From Actinomycetes bacterium (GTDB lineage: Bacteria > Actinomycetota > Acidimicrobiia > Acidimicrobiales > Bog-793), in NCBI GenBank assembly GCA_021796455.1, contig JAKACA010000009.1, positions 1 through 41,453 on the forward strand: a stretch of 41,453 bases of DNA, given 5' to 3'. The number at the start of each line of letters is the position of its first letter. Position 1 is the stretch's first letter. This document shows, one piece after another, positions 1 through 7,606 of this stretch. The position numbers and the translations under genes are program-made. The notes below the pieces were generated by a model, which was not told the DNA's origin, did no database searches, and saw only the letters and a program-made list of their open reading frames with translations.

Positions 1-327
1 TGCGCCCCGGGCGCTCGCAGCACCTTCTCCTCCCAGCTCTCACAGCTCACCCATGCCCACCGCTCCGTCGCACTGGAAGCGAAGGTAGCGCCGCAGCTCG
101 GCCTCGGTCGTATCGGTCTCACAGGTCACCATCGAAAAGCAGCCGTCCGAGGCGGCGTGATGCAGCCTCGGGGCTCGCCATTCGCGCCGGCATAGGCGCC
201 GTAGAGCACGAGCGGAGCAGAGCCGTCGTGCAGCTCGTCGAGCGCGATGCCGTATGCGGCGATCGTCGACAGGCTGTGCACTGATTCGGCATTTGTGACC
301 GCGGCAGCATCTTCTGCTCGACTCGCG
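1..327 (-). other. unassigned degenerate coding remnant at the window edge
   Basis: Read on the minus strand, positions about 310 to 150 encode a protein-like stretch (ESVHSLSTIAAYGIALDE and onward). A second protein-like stretch with CETDTTEAELRRYLRF follows in another frame down to about position 15. The two look like parts of one gene separated by a frameshift near 150. I do not recognise the family. No intact gene can be supported here. It lies downstream of the chloride channel gene on the same strand. Confidence 0.25.
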
Positions 328-2208
328 TTAGGGAGCATGACGGGGCGTGGCGGCTCCCGACCTCGGCGCTCCGAGCCTGTCCTGGTGGGTCTCCGCCTGT
401 TCTTGCTCCGGTCCGGGGGTGTCAATCAGGAGTTGGCGGAGCGCGACGACACTTTCGGGGCTGCTGAGGGCGCTGACGACGTCTCCCTCGGCGAGGGTCG
501 TCGCCCCCGTGGCAAAGAGCAGATCGTTGCCGTGCTTGACGGTGATAATGACGCATCCGGCGGGAAGCCCGGCGGCGCGGATGGGGTGCCCGATGAGCTT
601 GGAGCGCGGGCCGACTCGTTCCTCGACCGCTGCCAAGCGGGCAGTGACTTGGGCGATCTTGCCGACGTTGGTGTCGAGGGCTCGGCGGTAGCCGCGGACG
701 GGGTCACCGATCGCGAGTATGCCGAGGTAGGTCCCGTGAGCATCGACGACCGGTGCCCCAGGAACACCTGTGTCGCGCAGCGACTGCAGCGCCTCGGAAA
801 CGGTGGTGTGGTCGTGCAACAAGACGGTCGGATCGTTGACCACACTCTCGACGCTCAGGGTTGCGAGCAGCGGAGGTCCGAACTGCAGCCGGCTGGCCGC
901 CGAGTCGGCCCTGGTCCGCAGCTGGGCGTGGTAGATGGTCTCGTCGGAGTGGCCGACGATGAACCAGGCGATGGCGACAGCGATCATGGCTGGGCCGAGC
1001 AGGGCGATGCTGCCGGTCATCTGCGCGACCATCAACATGACCGCGATCGGCGCTCTCGAAATCCCCCCGAAGACCGCCATCATCCCGACGATGACGAACG
1101 GGGCCGGGTCGTGTCCGACGCCCGGCGCGAATGGTTCCAGTACCCGCCAGACGGCCAGACCGGTGAACGCGCCGATCACCATGCCCGGCCCGAACACCCC
1201 ACCAGAGCCTCCCGTGCCGATCGACAGGCCGGTGGCGAGGATCCGGGCCAAGGGTAGGGCGAGGATGATCAACAATGGGGTGTGGAGCATCTCGGTACCG
1301 AATCCTTTTTGCACCCACCCGTAGCCGGTACCGAGCACCTCGGGCAGTCCGAGGGCCATGAGTCCGACCAGCAACCCACCGAGGGCCGGCCGCAGCTTCT
1401 TGGAGAACGGAAGTCGGTTGGAGAGGCGGATGATCCCGTAGAAGGACTTGGAGTACAACAGTCCGAGGCCTCCGCCCAGCAGGCCGATCACGGCGAACCA
1501 GACCAGCTGGATCGGCTGGTGGAAGTGGTAGCCGCCGGGGATGGCGAACAGGGACTGGTAGCCGAAGACCGCGCCGAACACCGCGTAGGCGATGATCGAG
1601 GCGAACACGCCCGGCAGCAGCGCCTCGAACTCGAAGTCGTCGCGGTAGACGATGTCAGCGGCGAGGACCGCCCCGCCGAGAGGGGCGCTGAAGATCGCTC
1701 CGATCCCCGAGCCGATCCCGACCGACACCGCTATCCGGCCGTCCTCGGGCGACAGGTCGAGCACCCGGGCAAGTAGCGAGCCGAACCCGGCGCTGATCTG
1801 AGCGGTGGGCCCCTCCCGGCCGCCGGAGCCGCCTGATCCGATCGTGAGGGCTGAGGCGACGATCTTCACGACAACGGTGCGCAGGCGGATGCCCCGGGGG
1901 TTGTGGTGCACCGCGTCGATAGCCGCGTCGGTACCGTGTCCCTCAGCCTCTGGAGCCCAGGTGAACACGAGGAACCCCGAGGCCAGCGCGCCCAACACGA
2001 CGACGAGCGGTATCGCCCACGCCCTCGCGAAGTGCGCGGAGCCAGCGGCGTTGCCTTCTCCGGCAGGGGTCGGAACGTGGTAGCCGGCGAGGACCCCGAG
2101 GAAGAGATGCGTCGAGATGCTGAGCGCCTCATAGAACACCACCGCCCCCAACCCGGCGATGACACCGATCACCGAGGCGAGGATCAGCCATTTCGGCAGG
2201 TACGACAT
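328..2208 (-). CDS. ClC-family chloride channel with C-terminal CBS and RCK_C-like domains
   Basis: Membrane protein of about 626 residues moving chloride through a ClC pore. The start is the ATG giving MSYLPKWL, just before the first hydrophobic helix; the open frame runs further upstream but that part is low-complexity. Visible signatures are GREGP (130-134) with the gating glutamate E132 and a GxFGPG loop later. At the position of the E. coli proton glutamate (E203), after the APLGG stretch, the sequence reads D185-I186, so glutamate is replaced by Ile as in channel-type members. The cytoplasmic tail has only one clear CBS motif (around GVPGAPVVD) instead of the usual pair. It is followed by a TrkA-C/RCK_C-like segment (SKLIGHPIRAAGLPAG). 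It lies 253 nt downstream of a co-directional tetR gene. Family assignment is firm; the channel-versus-antiporter call is inference. Confidence 0.9.
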   Translation of the reverse strand: MSYLPKWLILASVIGVIAGLGAVVFYEALSISTHLFLGVLAGYHVPTPAGEGNAAGSAHFARAWAIPLVVVLGALASGFLVFTWAPEAEGHGTDAAIDAVHHNPRGIRLRTVVVKIVASALTIGSGGSGGREGPTAQISAGFGSLLARVLDLSPEDGRIAVSVGIGSGIGAIFSAPLGGAVLAADIVYRDDFEFEALLPGVFASIIAYAVFGAVFGYQSLFAIPGGYHFHQPIQLVWFAVIGLLGGGLGLLYSKSFYGIIRLSNRLPFSKKLRPALGGLLVGLMALGLPEVLGTGYGWVQKGFGTEMLHTPLLIILALPLARILATGLSIGTGGSGGVFGPGMVIGAFTGLAVWRVLEPFAPGVGHDPAPFVIVGMMAVFGGISRAPIAVMLMVAQMTGSIALLGPAMIAVAIAWFIVGHSDETIYHAQLRTRADSAASRLQFGPPLLATLSVESVVNDPTVLLHDHTTVSEALQSLRDTGVPGAPVVDAHGTYLGILAIGDPVRGYRRALDTNVGKIAQVTARLAAVEERVGPRSKLIGHPIRAAGLPAGCVIITVKHGNDLLFATGATTLAEGDVVSALSSPESVVALRQLLIDTPGPEQEQAETHQDRLGAPRSGAATPRHAP

Positions 2209-2461
2209 GGAGTGGATCCGGGCACCGAGTGCTCCGGCGACCCGGCGCCACGTCGCCTTGGTAACCGCGGACCGAGTTCGCCGGTGCCCCTGCAGACCTC
2301 CTACAGACGGGGACACGTCAACGCTCCTGCACCGGCGGACGCGGACGCCATCTCGACTTGGGCGGTGACGGGGGCCATGCTGAGGCCGAGTCCACCGGGC
2401 CACCGGCGGGGCGCCGGTCGGGGCGGTTCGCAGGGCGGCCCGAGCGGATCGGGGCAGTCGG

Positions 2462-3196
2462 TCATCGGGAGGGCTCCGTTGTGTCGGCGGTGGTACGCAA
2501 ACCCCGATCGGAGTCGACGCTGGCAGAACCGGAGACACCTTCGAGCAGGTAGCCCAGGCCATCCGCGAACTGCTGGGGCGTGGTGTAGGCGGCCAACTGA
2601 CGGGCCAGATCGTCCGCTTCGTGCGCATCGTGCGCATCGTGCGCGTCACTTGTCCCGCGGGCTCCGCGGGCCCGGGATGCCTCCAACGCGGCGAACCCGA
2701 TGGTGTAGGTGTGGATGGCACCATACGCCCGTCGAGCAGCGGCTTCGCTCAGGCCGGCATCCCTCAGGACTCGCATCATCGCCTCCATGCGGGCGAGCGC
2801 CGACGCCGAGACGACCGGATGACCGAGATAGACGTGCAAGGCAGCCGGTTGGCTCACGAGGAACCCGCGGAGCTTGTCCGCGGCCTCTGCGATCCACGCC
2901 CGCCACTCGCCCTCCCGGGCTCGAGGGCGCCACACCTCGCTCAACAGCGTGTCGACCACCTCGTCGAGAAGGTCGTCCTTGTCCCGCACATGGCCGTACA
3001 GCGACATCGGGGACACTCCGAGCTCGCCCGCCAGGCTGCGGATCGTCATCTGTTCGTAACCGCCGGCTCGCACCAGCCTCGTAGCGGCATCGACGACCTG
3101 CTGGCGCGAGATCGTCCCCCACCGGGCCCGCCGCGTTGATGTCTTCCCGGTCGTCTTTGGTCGAAGTCGTCCCGGCCGCTCCTCCGAAGCGCTCAT
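2462..3196 (-). CDS. TetR-family transcriptional regulator
   Basis: Protein of 244 residues. An N-terminal basic tail precedes a TetR helix-turn-helix at about residues 30-75 (AATRLVRAGGYEQMTIRSLA, then GELGVSPMSLYGHVRDKDDL). The rest is a helical ligand-binding domain typical of the TetR_C type. Near residues 185-192 there is a short HDAHDAHE stretch encoded by a 9-bp tandem repeat (about 2618-2645), which probably varies in copy number. A perfect 16-bp palindrome lies 12 nt upstream of the ATG and is the obvious autoregulatory operator. The ClC gene follows on the same strand and may be the target. The ligand is unknown. Confidence 0.9.
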   Translation of the reverse strand: MSASEERPGRLRPKTTGKTSTRRARWGTISRQQVVDAATRLVRAGGYEQMTIRSLAGELGVSPMSLYGHVRDKDDLLDEVVDTLLSEVWRPRAREGEWRAWIAEAADKLRGFLVSQPAALHVYLGHPVVSASALARMEAMMRVLRDAGLSEAAARRAYGAIHTYTIGFAALEASRARGARGTSDAHDAHDAHEADDLARQLAAYTTPQQFADGLGYLLEGVSGSASVDSDRGLRTTADTTEPSR

Positions 3197-3208
3197 CCGG
3201 GAAGCTTA

Positions 3209-3224
3209 CACGTACATGTACGTG
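3209..3224. promoter_or_regulatory. perfect palindrome, likely TetR operator
   Basis: CACGTACATGTACGTG is a perfect 16-bp inverted repeat placed 12 nt upstream of the tetR start at 3196. Operators of TetR proteins are usually 14-18-bp palindromes next to the regulator gene, so autoregulation is the natural reading. Confidence 0.75.
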
Positions 3225-3231
3225 ACTACGC

Positions 3232-3510
3232 TTGCGTGCGTCCTATCCGGGGCCGCACCGTGCCGAGACGCCGCGGCGCCTCCTCGACGTTGCGTCCTTC
3301 CTGACCGACCGAGACCTACAGATCCTTCGCCTCCTTCGCTGGCATCGGACGATCACCACCAGCCAGGTGCATGCCATTTTCTTCGGTGACCGCAATACCG
3401 CTCGGCACCGGATGGCCCGCCTCTACGCGCGGGTCGTGGACGCGGGAGGGGTTCCTAGCTGCTCCGCAACCTGTCAGTGGCGCTCATCGAACGTCTGTGT
3501 TCGTATGTAG
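3232..3510 (+). pseudogene. replication-relaxation family protein, N-terminal remnant
   Basis: The translated stretch around LTDRDLQILRLLRWHRTITT then SQVHAIFF and ARHRMARLYA matches the N-terminal winged-helix region of actinobacterial replication-relaxation proteins, which occur beside relaxase and helicase genes of integrative elements. The frame loses similarity after about 3440 and stops at 3510, so only the first part of a roughly 250-300-residue protein remains. It is a decayed gene outside the left tRNA repeat. Identification is by motif recognition only. Confidence 0.6.
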
Positions 3511-3614
3511 GAGCGAGGGTCGCCAGGGGCGCATTCCACGCTCCAGACGTGTCGTTCTGCGCCGCGACCCCGAGGGTGGCGGCCGTCGTTCTGGCGCGTT
3601 GTTCTGTGCTGGCG

Positions 3615-3823
3615 CGAGTGGGAACCGTCTCGTCCGCCCTGTCACCCAGTGGAGCCCAAAGGTCGGACGCAAGACCGTGAGCCACACTCTCAGCCCCGAG
3701 CAGGTTGCCGACTATCAGTCGTGGTTCGACAACAAGCGGCGCCTGCGCGCCCTCGTGCACGAACTCGGGGAACTCGGCCTCTCGATCGTCGAAGCCGACC
3801 CCCGCACTCCTCGGCGGCGCTAA
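3615..3823 (+). pseudogene. DUF6788-like protein, C-terminal remnant
   Basis: The last 55-60 codons before the TAA at 3821-3823 read QWSPKVGRKTVSHTLSPEQV, then a segment with YQSWFDNKRRLRALVHEL. This matches the C-terminal half of short actinobacterial DUF6788 proteins (pattern W-K-V-x-GKTVTR-LS-EQ), which are found near transposons and integrated elements. The Cys-rich N-terminal part is not in frame, so the gene is broken. Together with the preceding remnant it marks an old mobile-element scar. Confidence 0.5.
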
Positions 3824-3918
3824 CCCACTCCGAGTGTGGGTCGCGGCCGCTTAGCGTGTGAGTAGCCTCCCGATCAGGTCGTAACGTTCCTGGTAGAGCC
3901 GACACGTGAACACCTGCC

Positions 3919-3966
3919 TGGAGCGGACGACGGGATTCGAACCCGCGACCCTCACCTTGGCAAGGT
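3919..3966 (-). repeat. left att-like direct repeat: orphan 3' half of tRNA-Gly(GCC)
   Basis: These 48 bp are identical to 24968-25015, which is the anticodon-loop-to-CCA part of the intact tRNA-Gly. Identity stops abruptly at 3966/3967. On the minus strand the fragment runs to an encoded CCA (TGG at 3919-3921). It cannot fold as a tRNA because the 5' half is missing. This is the usual duplicated attachment core left by an element that integrated into the 3' half of a tRNA gene. Confidence 0.88.
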
Positions 3967-4629
3967 CCTATTTACCGTCCAGCAGTGACACTTTAGGTTG
4001 TTGACCTGGTGTTTTTTCCAGGAGATCATCCACTGGATCCACCCTATAACGGCCTGTTGTAGACCGGTCTACCACTGGATTATTGCTCTATGTGTTGGCA
4101 GCAGCGCCGGGCTGGGTGACGACGCAGCTTCACCTCGTGCCGGGCCGCCGGCTTGGTCTCTGGCACGGCATCACCTTCGGCCGCATCCGCGGAGACGCGC
4201 GTCGCCCGCGGAGCGCCTCGGCCAGCACAATGTCGGGGTGGGCGAAGGGCGGAGCCGGGGCGTCGGACAGGCCGGCCGGAACCCGCCGTTCCCGCACGGT
4301 GAGCTCACGACTGACGAGCCGTCGGCGGTGCGCTGAGTGAGCGCCTTGGCGAGGGGGTAGGTGACATTCCGAGCCCCGACAGCAGCACCCGGCACGAGCA
4401 CTGGTGCGGCTCGATACCGGTCACAAGGAGACGAAAGGTCGTCTCGAGAGGGCCGAAGGCGGCAGTTGACAGATCGGGCAAGGGCGGAATCGCGCCACGC
4501 GCCCTCCTCCACCGGCTCGACGATGTCGTCGACAGTTTGTGACGAGTCGCTCGGGGGCGTGTAGAGCTGTGAGCGACCTACCGTCCGCTACCCCGTCAGC
4601 GGGCGAGAGACGAGGACCGGTCGTCACTT
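3967..4629. other. 663-bp stretch without an intact gene, inside the left att
   Basis: Near the repeat the DNA is more A+T-rich than its surroundings. It holds a 14-bp palindrome, GTAGACCGGTCTAC (4059-4072), with the direct repeat CCACTGGAT on its two sides (4030-4038 and 4072-4080). From about 4380 to 4140 the minus strand shows a protein-like reading that shifts frame near 4320 (TYPLAKALTQRTADGS, then VRERRVPAGLSDAPAPPFAH). This looks like a frameshifted gene fragment that I cannot assign. Nothing else is supported. Confidence 0.35.
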
Positions 4630-5148
4630 CTACCTGGAAAGTCGCTGGATCCGCTTCAGGTCATTCGGCCGCTCCCGGGCAAGCACCCGGTTGGCGAGCG
4701 CGCCGTTGATCGAGGCGATGGTCCGGGTCCGGTCCTCGAACGACACCTCGGCAGCGGTGGTGCTCTCGAACCACGAGGCGACGTCCGCCCAGTGCCAGAG
4801 CGGGCTACGCACGTTGCCGGCGGCGGGAGGAGGGAAGCCTCCCGGTCCGCGCTGGCCAGCGACGAGCATCGACACCGACTGGCGGCTCCGACCCGTCCGC
4901 TCGGCGATATCGGCCATGGAAACGAGCTCGTCCTCAACCGCGAGGGGCTCGAAGCCAAGGGCGATGACCTCTTTGATGGCGTCGAGCACGGCGTCGAGGA
5001 ACGAAGGGGCCTCGCGCTCGAAGCCCACGAAATGCCCCTTCGGCCCCTCCTCGACGGTCACCTCCTCGTCGAAGGCCTCGTAGAGGCGGTCGGCGTCTTC
5101 GTCGGTGAGGGGGTCGTGAAGCCGGATGCGGAATGCGCAGCTCGTCAT
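4630..5148 (-). CDS. HicB-like / helix-turn-helix DNA-binding protein
   Basis: Protein of 172 residues. The first 70 residues form a small alpha/beta domain (FRIRLHDPLTDEDADRLYEA, with a GHFVGFERE strand), similar in style to HicB-type partner domains. They are followed by a helix-turn-helix (SMADIAERTGRSRQSVSMLV) and a segment ending in PLWHWADVASWF, as seen in AlpA/excisionase-like DNA-binding proteins. The start overlaps the end of a small HicA-like reading frame on the same strand. Such pairs are common as chromosomal toxin-antitoxin-like modules in actinobacteria. Here it would be the antitoxin and autoregulator. Excisionase is a weaker alternative given the island edge. Confidence 0.7.
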   Translation of the reverse strand: MTSCAFRIRLHDPLTDEDADRLYEAFDEEVTVEEGPKGHFVGFEREAPSFLDAVLDAIKEVIALGFEPLAVEDELVSMADIAERTGRSRQSVSMLVAGQRGPGGFPPPAAGNVRSPLWHWADVASWFESTTAAEVSFEDRTRTIASINGALANRVLARERPNDLKRIQRLSR

Positions 5149-5335
5149 GCCATTTCTCCCTGTTGCTGAGCGCGAACCGGCGGATCATTCGTGCGGCCAT
5201 GTCCGCGTCCTTTGGCGTACTCCAGACCCTGAACCGCTGGCCGTCCGGCGCCACCACGTGTCCCCATGTATGGCCGGAGTGCCTCACCTCGACAGTGCAC
5301 CCTGCGGCCTCGGCGAAACCCAGCGCCGCCTCCAC
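4934..5335 (-). CDS. HicA-like small protein, probably damaged at both ends
   Basis: The part from 5335 to about 5150 encodes a domain with EAAGCTVEVRHSGHTWGHVV and FRVWSTPKDADMAARMIRRF, the pattern of HicA-like RNA-binding toxins (GH-strand followed by a W-STP-D helix). The given start is GTG at 5335. A likely original ATG lies at 5365, giving MARDRHRRK, but the next codon is TAG, directly before the GTG. At the 3' end the frame runs on into the following gene for some 70 low-complexity codons, where homologues normally stop. The authentic product would be about 70-80 residues. It may be non-functional or N-terminally shortened. Confidence 0.5.
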   Translation of the reverse strand: MEAALGFAEAAGCTVEVRHSGHTWGHVVAPDGQRFRVWSTPKDADMAARMIRRFALSNREKWHDELRIPHPASRPPHRRRRRPPLRGLRRGGDRRGGAEGAFRGLRARGPFVPRRRARRHQRGHRPWLRAPRG

Positions 5336-5370
5336 CTACTTCCGCCGGTGGCGGTCCCTGGCCATGTGAA

Positions 5371-5722
5371 CAATGGTAACAGCTTGCCGTGTTGCCGTGG
5401 ACATTGTCCCCGGTGATCGTAGGCGCGAAGGCTGACGGCGGCGGCTACCACGAGTTGGGGGCGCTGGGATGCCGGCCCAACAGATCCCTAGCCACCGAAC
5501 TTCACCTCAATGTCTTCCCCTCGGCGGTGCTGCGAGGTGCTCGGCCTCTCGGCCTCAGGCTCCGTGGCTTCAAACCCGACCAGCGGTGGCCGTTTCGTCG
5601 CCGACGGACGACTCCCGTTGCGAGACCTCGTAGACGAGGAGCTATACCAAGACCGCCTGTGGCCTGAGCCACTTGTTCCGATGAACCCCGCGTTTGAGCC
5701 TGGCGAATACAGCCCTCTGTCC
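5371..5722. other. stretch with possible N-terminal helicase fragment
   Basis: Most of this 350-bp stretch has no gene I can support. On the plus strand from about 5600 to 5705 the reading DLVDEELYQDRLWPEPLVP then NPAFEPG resembles the start of large actinobacterial SF2 DEAD/DEAH helicases of restriction or defence loci. The similarity ends just before the first IS21-type terminal repeat at 5723, as if an insertion had cut the gene. This is memory-based motif recognition and weak. Confidence 0.3.
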
Positions 5723-5788
5723 GTGGCCATGAAAAAGTCTCCGTTAGTGGCCATGTGGGGTCCCCGCCGGTGGCCAGGAGAAGTCCCC
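5723..5788 (+). repeat. IS21-type terminal repeats (three copies)
   Basis: Three copies of a repeat beginning GTGGCCA and ending about 19 nt later in CCCC-type sequence occur at 5723-5742, 5747-5765 and 5770-5788, spaced 23-24 bp. Multiple short repeats inside the end, just upstream of istA, are characteristic of IS21-family elements, where they bind IstA. Only this left end is present in the window. Confidence 0.65.
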
Positions 5789-5878
5789 GCCCCTCACTGA
5801 ACCATGCACCCGCGGCGCCCCCTCCGGTCGGCACGGTGGTGATGCCAATCAGCACCCCCAACCGAAGGGGACGCACCA

Positions 5879-6610
5879 ATGCTGACAGTGAGGAAGAAGA
5901 TGGAGATACGAGAGGCCTACCAAGAGGTGGGCACGTACCGGCGGGCCGCCGAGAGCCGCGCTACGACGCCAAAGACTGTCAAGCGACTCGTAGAGGGGGC
6001 CAAGTCAGGCCAGCGTTCCTGCTCTCTTGTCGCCCGCGGCCTAAGTGGTGTCGAGCTCGTCATCTCCGTTGCCCACGGCGGCATCGAGGCAGCCATCGCC
6101 ACGGTGCTCGCCTATGCGAGCTGGCAGAGATGCGGGACACAGTTCATGGCGAACCTCGCCTCGCGCGTGCAGCGGGGCAACTGGCCGATGATCGCCGCCC
6201 TGGTGCGGTCGATCTTCGAGCAGAGCGACGAAGAGGCCACCTGGTCCAAGCTCGGCGAAGTCATCGACAAGGTCACCACCGCGGGCTTCAACGACGTGGC
6301 CGTCTATCTCATCGACGCCGCTGACGACATCTTGGCCTTCGGCTCATTTGCAACAGAGCATTGGCCGAAAATCAGGTCGAACAACCCACAGGAGCGGCTG
6401 AACAAGGAGATTTGCCGGAGAACTGACGTCGTCGGCATCTTCCCCAACCGCCAAGCCGTCATCCGCCTCGGCGGCGCCATCCTCGCCGAGCAGACCGATG
6501 AGTGGGCCATCGCCAAGCGCTACATGAGCGCCGAGTGGCTCGAAGCGGGTCGCATCCACGATCTGCCGGTCTGTGACCCGAAGCCGGCCATGGAGGCTGC
6601 CGCTGGCTGA
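5879..6610 (+). pseudogene. chimeric transposase: IstA N-terminus fused to IS256-type C-terminus
   Basis: An uninterrupted 243-codon frame. Residues 1-45 (MLTVRKKMEIREAYQEVGTY and a TVKRLVEGAK helix) are the N-terminal HTH of an IS21-family IstA and sit correctly after the IS21-type repeats. From about residue 50 (LVARGLSGVELVIS) to the end the protein is the C-terminal half of an IS256/mutator transposase, including NNPQERLNKEICRRTDVVGI with the catalytic Glu. The IS256 motif that normally reads S-D-A-H has V instead of the catalytic Asp (VISVAHGG), and the first catalytic Asp lies in the missing half. It cannot be an active transposase. The fusion most likely arose by deletion or insertion between two elements. 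Start ATG follows a GAAGGGG site. Confidence 0.8.
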
Positions 6611-7339
6611 CGACACCTGAGCCGCAATCGAAAACCTAGCTCACCGAAGCACAGCCCCAGCATAGCCACGCGCTCTAACCGCCAGTTATTCACACAAGGA
6701 AGGTCTTGCTATCGATACTCTTTAATGATATGCTCGCACGAACGCTTATCGGCCATTCCGATATCAGCTCAGGTCGATGCGTTGACCGATCCAGCTGATG
6801 GCTCGTACATCACTTCCCGAGACTTGACCGACAGGGATCCTCTCGTGTCGTATGGCTCCATCTTCCTTTCAAAGGTGAGCAGCCTCCAACAGACCCAGGA
6901 TGCTTCATTGCCTTGCCGGTGCCAGGTGTTGCTGTCCCGCGAAGGGATGTAGAGCGGGGAACACAGAGGCGCTCTCGGCGGCTAGTGCGCTAGATTCGAG
7001 TCCACCGGCTCGGCGTAAACCCACAGGTCACCGGGGTAATCACGCAACGATGCAACCGTGAAGACGGTCGTGTCGCTCCAAGTCCCGACTGCACCCGGCC
7101 CCGCCAACTTGATGTTGGTGTCAGGCGCCGGAGGTGAGCAAGCAGGCGAGGTAGCAAGTGATCGCTGTCTGTCCTGCGGCCCGCGAGCTGGAGCGGATAA
7201 CTGAGTGTTGTATGGAGGTATGTCCCACTCGCCCATGAGGGGGTCTCAGTGGGGCGCGGTGGCATTCAAGACTGCTGGGGTCAGCGGCCCGCTTGCCGTC
7301 GCCGCTTGCACTGTGAGGCTCAGGTACCTGGCGGACGGC
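6611..7339. other. 729-bp stretch without a supportable gene
   Basis: Between the chimeric transposase and the isochorismate synthase remnant I find no intact gene. Short open frames exist on both strands. One on the minus strand (about 7130-6985) ends in a beta-rich looking tail, GTWSDTTVFTVASLRDYPGD, that could be the end of a lost gene, but I cannot assign it. Confidence 0.4.
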
Positions 7340-7528
7340 AGGGCGGGGTGCCAAGACGGCACCTTCATAAGAGGCACCGTCGGCATCCGCTCTGCAACAG
7401 TCGAGGAGCGAACGGCGCGCCTCTTCGCCGGCGTCGGCATCCTGGCTGACTCCGAGCTGACCGCCGAGCGTCGCAAGAGTCAGCTCAAGCTGCACGCGAT
7501 GCTGGGAGTCCTCGATCGCCCCCAAAGT
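7340..7528 (+). pseudogene. isochorismate synthase (chorismate-binding) C-terminal remnant
   Basis: The plus-strand reading contains GTVGIRSATVEERTARLFAG, then VGILADSELTAERRKSQLKL and LHAMLGVL. This is the conserved C-terminal pattern of the MenF/DhbC/EntC chorismate-binding family (G-x-R-A-x-hh-G-R-A-L-x-AG-GIVA-S-P-x-E). Only about 55-60 residues remain of a roughly 400-residue enzyme, and the E-for-D and R-for-E changes suggest relaxed selection. It lies among other fragments in the island and is not part of the catabolic operon. Confidence 0.5.
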
Positions 7529-7606
7529 CCAGCGGCTTGCCTCCTCTCAAGAGCCGTCCGAAAAGGGACTTCGCCAATCCGACCATGGGTGCCGAAGGCG
7601 CCTGGC

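Noticed and set aside
2209-2724. N-terminal extension of the ClC protein to a 798-codon frame
   Set aside because: The upstream part overlaps the tetR gene, is Arg/Pro-rich and has no membrane segment; ATG 2208 fits the first helix.
3919-3990. Second functional tRNA-Gly
   Set aside because: Only the 3' 48 nt match; the sequence beyond cannot form the acceptor, D or anticodon stems.
4083-4340. Plus-strand 85-codon gene inside the left island edge
   Set aside because: Composition is Arg/Ser/Ala-rich like a shadow frame, and a better though frameshifted protein-like reading lies on the other strand.
6725-6952. 75-codon plus-strand gene between the chimeric transposase and the dehydrogenase
   Set aside because: No ribosome site, no family resemblance and no conserved neighbours.
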